A stretch of DNA of 9,943 nt from JBJXFY01 sp046155815 (lineage in GTDB: Bacteria; Verrucomicrobiota; Verrucomicrobiia; Limisphaerales; CAIMTB01): contig JBJXFY010000364.1 in NCBI GenBank assembly GCA_046155815.1, forward strand, positions 1 through 9,943, in the 5' to 3' direction. Position 1 is the stretch's first letter. Each line of letters starts with the position of its first letter. The position numbers and the translations under genes are program-made. This document shows positions 5,347 through 9,943 of the stretch, piece by piece. The notes under the pieces were generated by a model. It saw nothing but the letters and a program-made list of their open reading frames with translations. It ran no database searches and was not told the DNA's origin.

Positions 5347-7389
5347 TCACTTCTGTCCGAGCGACTCGCGGAGGCGCGCGAACCATTCCTTCCCAACAGC
5401 GGCGCTGACAGGCTTGCGCGCTCCCGCCGCCTCCTCCTCGACCAGTTCGCCCGGCATCTCGCGAAGGAACGGCGACGGATGGCACGGCAACATCTGGCCG
5501 TAGCGCTTCCTTGCGCCGCAGTGGGTGATCACGAGCGAGCGCATCGCGCGCGTCAGCGCCACGTAAAACAGCCGGCGCTCCTCGTCGAGCGTGCCCTCGG
5601 TCTTTGAGCGCGAGTGGGGAAGCAGGCCGTCCTCGAGGCCCACGATGAAGACATGGGGAAACTCAAGGCCCTTGCACGAATGCATCGTGATCAGCGTCAC
5701 GGCATCGCCAGCCTCCTGGTCCTCCCCGCGGTCCTGGTCGAGCGCGAGGCCGGCCAGCGCGTCGTGCAGGCGCGTGGCCACAGACGTGCGCGGGTCGGCG
5801 TCCGGCGGGTCGAGCGCGGCCACGGTGTCCAGCACGTTGCGGACGCGGTTCTCGGCGGTTTCCAGATCCTTCTCCCCGCGGCGCAGATGCTCGAAGTAGC
5901 CGATGCGGCCGAGGAAGCGGCCGGCCCATTCCGCCAGCGGCGCGGCGTGGCGCCCCAGGGCCTCATCCGCCAGCTCCATGCGGACGACCTCGAGCAGCGA
6001 GACGAAGTCCCGCATCGCCTCCTGCGTGCGACTGCTGAACTGCCCCAGCACGTCCGTGTGCCGCAGTGCGGCGAAGACGGAGCACTGCCGCTCGTGGCTC
6101 TGGCCGAGGACGCGTTCGAGCGTGGCGTCGCTCAGGCCGCGCGGCGGCAGGTTGGCCACGCGCAGCAGGGCCGCGTCGTCGTCCGGGTTGGCGAGCAGCT
6201 TGAGGTAGGCCACCAGGTCGCGGACTTCGAGACGGTCGAAGAAGCTCTGCCCGCCGATGACACGGTAGCGCACGGCGGCCTGGCGCAGCGCCGTCTCCAG
6301 CGGGCGGGACTGCTGGTTCGTCCGGAACAGGATGGCGTGTTCGCCCCAGGGCGTCTGGTCCCGCAGCCGCGCCAGCCGGATCTCGTCCACGATGGCCCGC
6401 GCCTCCGCCTCGTCGTCCGTAAACGCGATCAGCCGGATTTTCCGACCGTCGCCGCGGGCCGACCAGAGCTGCTTGGCGCGTCGGCGGGGGTTGTTCGTGA
6501 TGACGGCGTTGGCGGCGCGGAGGATGGTGTTTGTCGAACGGTAGTTCTGCTCAAGCTTCACGACCTTCACTTCGGGGAAGTGCTTCTCGAGGTCGAGCAG
6601 GTTGGCGACCTCGGCGCCGCGCCAGCCGTAGATGCTCTGGTCGTCGTCGCCGACGACGCAGAGGTTGCGGTGGGCGTGCGCGAGTGAATTCACCAGCTCG
6701 AACTGCGCGGCGTTCGTGTCCTGGTACTCGTCCACCATCACGTAGCGGTACTGCGCGCGGCAGGCCTCGAGGGCGTCCGCGTGCTCCCGGAAAAGGCGGA
6801 GGACGAGGAGGATCAGGTCGTCGAAGTCCAGCGCGTTCGCCGCGCGGAGGGCGGACTCGTAACGGCCGCGCAGATGCTCGGCCATCGCGAGCACGGAGGG
6901 GTCGGCGTTGGCGAGCCGGCCGCCGGGCGCGTTCCGGAGGCGGCTGAGCAGCGAGAGGATCGCGCGGGCATCGGTCTTTTCGCCGCCGGCCGAAAGGTTC
7001 GCGAGCACGCGCTTCATCACGCCAAGCTGCTCGGTGTCGTCGTAGATTGTGAAGTTCGGCTTGTAGCCCAGCCTGCCGATGTGGCGGCGGAGGATGCGGA
7101 CGCAAAGCGAGTGGAACGTGCAGATCGTGGGGCGCTTCGGCTTCTCGCCGTCGGCGGACTTCGCCTTCGGAACCAGCTCGTTCACGCGGCCGAGCATCTC
7201 GCGCGCGGCCTTGTTCGTGAACGTGACGGCGAGGATTTCATCCGGCGCGACGCCCTTGCGGATCATCCAGGCGATGCGGTGGGTGATGACGCGCGTCTTG
7301 CCGGTGCCGGCGCCGGCGAGGATGAGCACGGGGCCGCGGATCGTCTCGGCGGCCTCGCGCTGCTGGGGGTTGAGGCCGGACAGGTCCAT
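5347..7389 (-). CDS. Superfamily 1A DNA helicase, Rep/PcrA/UvrD type
   Basis: A 680-residue ATP-dependent 3'-5' DNA helicase acting in repair or replication restart. All the SF1A motifs are in order: Q motif LNPQQREA (6-13), Walker A GAGTGKT (26-32), Ia AVTFTNKAA (54-62), CTFHSLCVRILRR (90-102), Walker B VDEYQDTN (219-226), III GDDDQSIYGWRGA (247-259), IV LEQNYRST (279-286), V VTLITMHSCKGLEFP (564-578) and VI EERRLFYVALTRA (603-615). Motif V has Cys where Ala or Ser is common (HSCKGLEF). The length is close to Rep (about 670) and shorter than PcrA or UvrD (about 720-750); the tail ends PCHPSPFLREMPGEL plus about 30 residues. I cannot separate Rep from PcrA/UvrD by eye, so I give no symbol. 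The ATG start leaves five residues before the Q motif. No Shine-Dalgarno sequence is visible. It is first in the minus-strand block, with a 110-base gap before tlyA. Confidence 0.94.
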   Translation of the reverse strand: MDLSGLNPQQREAAETIRGPVLILAGAGTGKTRVITHRIAWMIRKGVAPDEILAVTFTNKAAREMLGRVNELVPKAKSADGEKPKRPTICTFHSLCVRILRRHIGRLGYKPNFTIYDDTEQLGVMKRVLANLSAGGEKTDARAILSLLSRLRNAPGGRLANADPSVLAMAEHLRGRYESALRAANALDFDDLILLVLRLFREHADALEACRAQYRYVMVDEYQDTNAAQFELVNSLAHAHRNLCVVGDDDQSIYGWRGAEVANLLDLEKHFPEVKVVKLEQNYRSTNTILRAANAVITNNPRRRAKQLWSARGDGRKIRLIAFTDDEAEARAIVDEIRLARLRDQTPWGEHAILFRTNQQSRPLETALRQAAVRYRVIGGQSFFDRLEVRDLVAYLKLLANPDDDAALLRVANLPPRGLSDATLERVLGQSHERQCSVFAALRHTDVLGQFSSRTQEAMRDFVSLLEVVRMELADEALGRHAAPLAEWAGRFLGRIGYFEHLRRGEKDLETAENRVRNVLDTVAALDPPDADPRTSVATRLHDALAGLALDQDRGEDQEAGDAVTLITMHSCKGLEFPHVFIVGLEDGLLPHSRSKTEGTLDEERRLFYVALTRAMRSLVITHCGARKRYGQMLPCHPSPFLREMPGELVEEEAAGARKPVSAAVGKEWFARLRESLGQK

Positions 7390-7446
7390 GCGCGGGCGGC
7401 GAGTGTGCGGGCGGACGGCGGGGAGGCAAGCGGTCCTGCACCCGCA

Positions 7447-7569
7447 TCACGGCCGGGGCACCGGTTCCAAGTGGCTGATCTCCAGACCCGCGTCCTCCTG
7501 GAAGGTGAGGGCGTACAGGTCGTTAAGTTCCAAGCCCTCCGGCACCGCGGCAAGCACTCCGCCAGAGCC
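7447..7569 (-). pseudogene. Unrecognised coding-like fragment downstream of an in-frame TGA
   Basis: Directly after the TGA ending the sigma-like fragment, the same frame continues for 40 codons to a TGA at 7447-7449. Most codons end in G or C, and the residues look natural (PEGLELNDLYALTFQEDAG, then LEISHLEPVPRP at the end). A GTG at 7557 could start a 36-residue peptide, but no ribosome binding site supports it. It may be the true C-terminus of the upstream fragment cut by a nonsense mutation, or the end of another gene. I do not recognise the sequence. It ends 57 bases before the helicase start. Confidence 0.3.
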
Positions 7570-7800
7570 TCAACACGCCCCGGCCGGCACGGCCGCATCC
7601 GCCTCACACTCGCGCTCCAGGAGTTCGCGCACCTCCGCCTCGATGCCGACGGTTTCGCGGAACTGCCGTCGGAACCAGCCAATGCCCTCGTGGCGCGCGG
7701 TGATGAAGGCCCACAAAAGCAGGGCCGCCGCGGACTCGAACGTCGCCCCGCGGGTCATGGCTTCCAGCGCGACGTTCTGGAAGATGTCCTCGGCCGCGCG
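7570..7800 (-). pseudogene. ECF-type sigma factor fragment (region 2-like), N-terminus missing
   Basis: Reading down from 7800, 76 codons encode AAEDIFQNVALEAMTRG, then ESAAALLLWAFITARHEGIG, WFRRQ and a charged helix ending at a TGA. The A-E-D-I-F-Q start and the A-x-x-x-W-A-x-x-T-A-R-x-x-x-I-x-x-x-R-R spacing resemble region 2 of ECF sigma factors (typically A-E-D-V-F-Q-E ... A-R-N-x-x-x-D-x-L-R-R). Region 2 normally needs about 30-40 more N-terminal residues. These are absent: beyond 7800 the DNA is the plus-strand coding sequence of an isomerase. No region 4 is visible before the stop either. The frame continues open across the antisense of carB, but that part is not protein-like. A start at the ATG at 7758 would remove the core motif, so I read this as a remnant. 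The similarity is from memory and moderate. Confidence 0.45.
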
Positions 7801-8268
7801 AAGACGGACGACGAGCTGCGGGCGCAGGCGGCGGCGCTGAAGGCCCTCGGCACCGAACTCAACGCGGCCGGGATGCGGCTCGCCATCCATCATCACACGC
7901 CGGAGATGACGAACGGCGCGCGCGAGTTCCACTTCAACTTCCGCCACAGCCCGGCCGGCGTGGTGGGCTTCTGCTACGACGTCCACTGGGTTTTCCGCGG
8001 CGGCCTCAAGCCCGACGCGGTGCTGCCCGAGTACGGCGACCGCGTGGCCTCGTGGCACCTGCGCCAGAGCCGTGAGGGCACCTGGTGGGAAACGGTGGAC
8101 TCGGGCGAGGTGGATCATCCCGGCGTCGCCGCCTATGCCCGGAAGCACCGGCTGCCGGCGCGCTGGACCGTCGAGCTGGCTTTGGAGGACGGGACCAAGA
8201 TCACCCGTTCCGTGGTGGAAAACCACCGGCTGAGCCTGAAATACGTCCGCGAAGTCTTCGCGGCGTGA
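7801..8268 (+). pseudogene. Sugar phosphate isomerase/epimerase fragment (xylose isomerase-like TIM barrel), 5' half missing
   Basis: The last 155 codons of a TIM-barrel isomerase/epimerase. They start KTDDELRAQAAALKALG, then MRLAIHHHTPEM (25-36), GVVGFCYDVHWVFRGG (53-68), VASWHLRQS (82-90), a WWETVDSGEVDHPGVAAYA segment (95-113), WTVELALEDG (122-131) and SLKYVREVFAA at the end. The Asp of YDVHW, the His of WHLRQ and the Glu of VELAL sit where this family binds its divalent metal. Members are usually about 270-300 residues, so roughly the first 120-140 residues, including the first metal ligand and the barrel start, are gone. Immediately upstream the DNA is the reverse complement of the sigma-like fragment. 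An ATG at 7873 could begin a shorter peptide, but not a complete barrel. It is probably nonfunctional. The substrate is unknown. Confidence 0.75.
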
Positions 8269-8298
8269 CAGCCGAAGGGCCGCGCCGCCACCGACCTG

Positions 8299-8340
8299 GG
8301 CCGGACCAGACCTCGCTGGGCGCGCCGGCCGGCCATTTTT
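8299..8340 (+). terminator. Weak candidate terminator after the isomerase fragment
   Basis: GGCCGG (8299-8304) can pair with CCGGCC (8329-8334), immediately followed by ATTTTT. The T-run is the only strong one in the 129-base gap before carB. The 24-base loop is long, and GGCCGGCC can also pair with itself, so support is limited. I see no convincing promoter in this gap. Confidence 0.25.
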
Positions 8341-8397
8341 CCTTCGCCTTGCCCCGCCCCTGCCTGTTCCATGATGCCCGTTTAACGCGACTGCCCG

Positions 8398-9943
8398 ATG
8401 CCCAAGCGCTCCGACATCCACTCCGTCCTCATCATCGGCGCCGGCCCGATCATCATCGGCCAGGCGTGCGAGTTCGACTACTCCGGCACCCAGGCCTGCA
8501 AGGCCCTCCGCGAGGAGGGCTACCGCGTCGTCCTCGTGAACTCCAACCCGGCCACCATCATGACCGACCCGGAGTTCGCCGACCGCACCTACATCGAGCC
8601 CGTCACCCCCGAGGCCGTCGAGAAGATCATCGTCCGCGAACTCGGGGAAATGCGGCGCCTGGGCGTGCCCGTGGACGCATCCGCACTCCGCACTCCGCAC
8701 TCCGCAGTCGCCAACAAGCTCGTCCTCCTCCCCACCCTCGGCGGCCAGACCGCGCTGAACACCGCCATGAAGCTCCACCGCTCCGGCGTGCTCGAGCGCC
8801 TCGGCATCGAGATGATCGGCGCCAAGGCCGACGCCATCGAGCGCGGCGAGGACCGTCAGGTCTTCAAGGACCTGATGCTCTCCATCGGGCTGGACGTGCC
8901 CATCTCCGGCACCGCCCACAACCTCGGCGAGGCTTGGGCCATCGCCGACAGGATCGGCAAGTTCCCCCTCATCATCCGCCCCGCCTACACCCTCGGCGGC
9001 ACCGGCGGCGGCATCGCCTACAACCGCGACGAGTTCGAGGAGATCGCCAAGCGCGGCATTGACCTCTCTCCCGTCTCCGAAATCCTCGTCGAGGAATCCC
9101 TCCTCGGCTGGAAGGAATACGAGATGGAAGTCATGCGCGACCAGGCCGACAACTGCGTCATCATCTGCTCCATCGAGAACTTCGACCCCATGGGCGTCCA
9201 CACCGGCGACAGCATCACCGTCGCGCCCATCCAGACGCTCACCGACAAGGAATTTCAGATCATGCGCGACCAGAGCTTCGCCGTCATCCGCGCCGTGGGC
9301 GTCGAGACCGGCGGCTCGAACATCCAGTTCGGCGTCAGCCCGGAGAACGGCCGCATGGTCATCATCGAGATGAACCCGCGCGTCAGCCGCAGCTCCGCGC
9401 TCGCGTCCAAGGCCACCGGCTTTCCCATCGCGAAGATCGCCGCCAAGCTCGCCGTCGGCTACCTGCTCGACGAACTCAGGAACGACATCACGCGCGAAAC
9501 CCCCGCCAGCTTCGAGCCGAGCATTGACTACGTCGTCACCAAGATTCCGCGCTTCGCCTTCGAGAAATTCCCGCAGGCCGACCCCACGCTCACCACGCAG
9601 ATGAAGAGCGTGGGCGAAGCGATGGCCATCGGCCGCACGTTCAAGGAAAGCCTGCAAAAATGCCTGCGCTCGCTGGAGATCGGCCGCAGCGGCCTGGGCG
9701 GCGACGGCAAACCCTGGCGCATCGGCACGGAAGTCCATGGCGACCGCGACCTCCTCCCGCGCGACGTCATCAGCCGCAAGCTGAGCGTGCCCAACGCCGA
9801 GCGCATCTTCTACATCCGCCACGCCCTGCGCGCCGGCTTCACCATCGAGGAGATTCTCAACCTCACGAAGATCGACCGCTGGTTTCTGGTGCAGATCAAG
9901 GAGATCGTGGACTTTGAGGAGGAACTGGCGGGGGCGAAGAACT
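8398..9943 (+). CDS. carB: Carbamoyl phosphate synthase large subunit, N-terminal part (3' end outside window)
   Basis: CarB makes carbamoyl phosphate from bicarbonate, ATP and glutamine-derived ammonia for pyrimidines and arginine. The 515 visible residues cover the carboxyphosphate-forming ATP-grasp half and the start of the oligomerisation domain. Motifs: PKRSDIHSVLIIGAGPIIIG (2-21), QACEFDYSGTQACKALREEG (22-41), LPTLGGQTALN (111-121), LIIRPAYTLGGTGGGIAYNR (191-210), GWKEYEMEV (237-245), GVHTGDSITVAP (266-277), IIEMNPRVSRSSALASKATG (322-341), SFEPSIDYVVTKIPRF (371-386) and NLTKIDRWFLVQI (488-500). The ATP-grasp residues Arg194, His268, Glu324 and Asn326 are present. Compared with E. coli CarB as I recall it, about 24 residues are added at roughly 80-107, encoded over a heptamer repeat. 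The start matches the family N-terminus exactly; no Shine-Dalgarno sequence is visible. carA is not adjacent. Confidence 0.96.
   Translation, partial: MPKRSDIHSVLIIGAGPIIIGQACEFDYSGTQACKALREEGYRVVLVNSNPATIMTDPEFADRTYIEPVTPEAVEKIIVRELGEMRRLGVPVDASALRTPHSAVANKLVLLPTLGGQTALNTAMKLHRSGVLERLGIEMIGAKADAIERGEDRQVFKDLMLSIGLDVPISGTAHNLGEAWAIADRIGKFPLIIRPAYTLGGTGGGIAYNRDEFEEIAKRGIDLSPVSEILVEESLLGWKEYEMEVMRDQADNCVIICSIENFDPMGVHTGDSITVAPIQTLTDKEFQIMRDQSFAVIRAVGVETGGSNIQFGVSPENGRMVIIEMNPRVSRSSALASKATGFPIAKIAAKLAVGYLLDELRNDITRETPASFEPSIDYVVTKIPRFAFEKFPQADPTLTTQMKSVGEAMAIGRTFKESLQKCLRSLEIGRSGLGGDGKPWRIGTEVHGDRDLLPRDVISRKLSVPNAERIFYIRHALRAGFTIEEILNLTKIDRWFLVQIKEIVDFEEELAGAKN
8680..8706. repeat. Heptamer tandem repeat (TCCGCAC, 3.9 copies) inside carB
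   Basis: Three full copies of TCCGCAC plus TCCGCA run without mismatch over 27 bases. They lie in coding sequence, within the extra segment of CarB (about residues 95-103, ...SALRTPHSA...). Because seven is not a multiple of three, each copy is read in a different frame, so the protein shows no repeat. Gain or loss of one copy would shift the frame. Confidence 0.85.

Noticed and set aside
7570..7572. The TGA read as selenocysteine
   Set aside because: No selenoprotein family is recognised, no SECIS-like hairpin was found directly downstream, and the locus already looks degraded.
6781..7800. Plus-strand frame upstream of the isomerase fragment as its true N-terminus
   Set aside because: It runs antisense through the helicase and the sigma-like fragment and shows no TIM-barrel features before 7801.
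8371..8385. Five-codon ORF (M-M-P-V-stop) as a carB leader peptide
   Set aside because: No ribosome binding site, no arginine or pyrimidine-linked codons and no attenuator-like structure near it.
7570..9822. A 750-codon open frame on the minus strand across carB
   Set aside because: Over carB it is the antisense of a clear, highly conserved gene, and its residues (rich in D, G, A, V, H) are typical of antisense frames in G+C-rich DNA. Only its last 76 codons look like protein.
1..9943. A mobile element, defence system, CRISPR array or biosynthetic cluster
   Set aside because: Reading both strands showed no transposase, integrase, nuclease/toxin pair, spaced repeats, or set of co-oriented unknown genes. 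Most of the window is housekeeping genes.

Overview
This is a G+C-rich, densely coding piece of bacterial chromosome, apparently core rather than accessory. I see no transposase, integrase, phage gene, CRISPR array, tRNA or rRNA. Several features together suggest a Verrucomicrobiota-like (perhaps opitutal) organism, but none proves it: a small lipoprotein with an S-V-S-P-A-S-F-L-L-P-G-L-L tail, starts without Shine-Dalgarno sequences and often preceded by C runs, 7-base tandem repeats, and an HpnH-type radical SAM enzyme.

Layout. (1) Positions 1-2520, plus strand: the 3' end of glnE (glutamine synthetase adenylyltransferase), a 65-residue lipoprotein, and a 475-residue HpnH-like radical SAM protein, closely spaced and possibly one operon. 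(2) Positions 2588-7389, minus strand, read from right to left: a Rep/PcrA/UvrD-type helicase, tlyA (rRNA 2'-O-methyltransferase, TTG start), nadK overlapping the end of tlyA, and a LacI-family regulator. This block converges on the first, and a 13-bp hairpin lies in the gap between them. (3) Positions 7447-8268: a broken region. A minus-strand fragment resembling an ECF sigma factor (7570-7800) and a plus-strand fragment of a sugar phosphate isomerase/epimerase (7801-8268) face away from each other, and both lack their N-terminal halves at the same point. That fits one deletion across the shared promoter region of two divergent genes, or an assembly join. (4) Position 8398 to the end, plus strand: the 5' part of carB, with about 24 extra residues over a heptamer tandem repeat.

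How the genes fit together: most are housekeeping functions in nitrogen control (glnE), pyrimidine/arginine precursor synthesis (carB), NADP supply (nadK), ribosome modification (tlyA) and DNA repair or replication (helicase). The tlyA-nadK pairing occurs in many bacteria. The least explained genes are the radical SAM protein, whose substrate cannot be read from a window with no hopanoid genes, and its small lipoprotein neighbour.

I looked for a new multi-gene system and did not find a convincing one. The points most worth following up are the head-to-head truncation near 7800, the repeat-associated insert in CarB, and the radical SAM protein with its extra internal segment.
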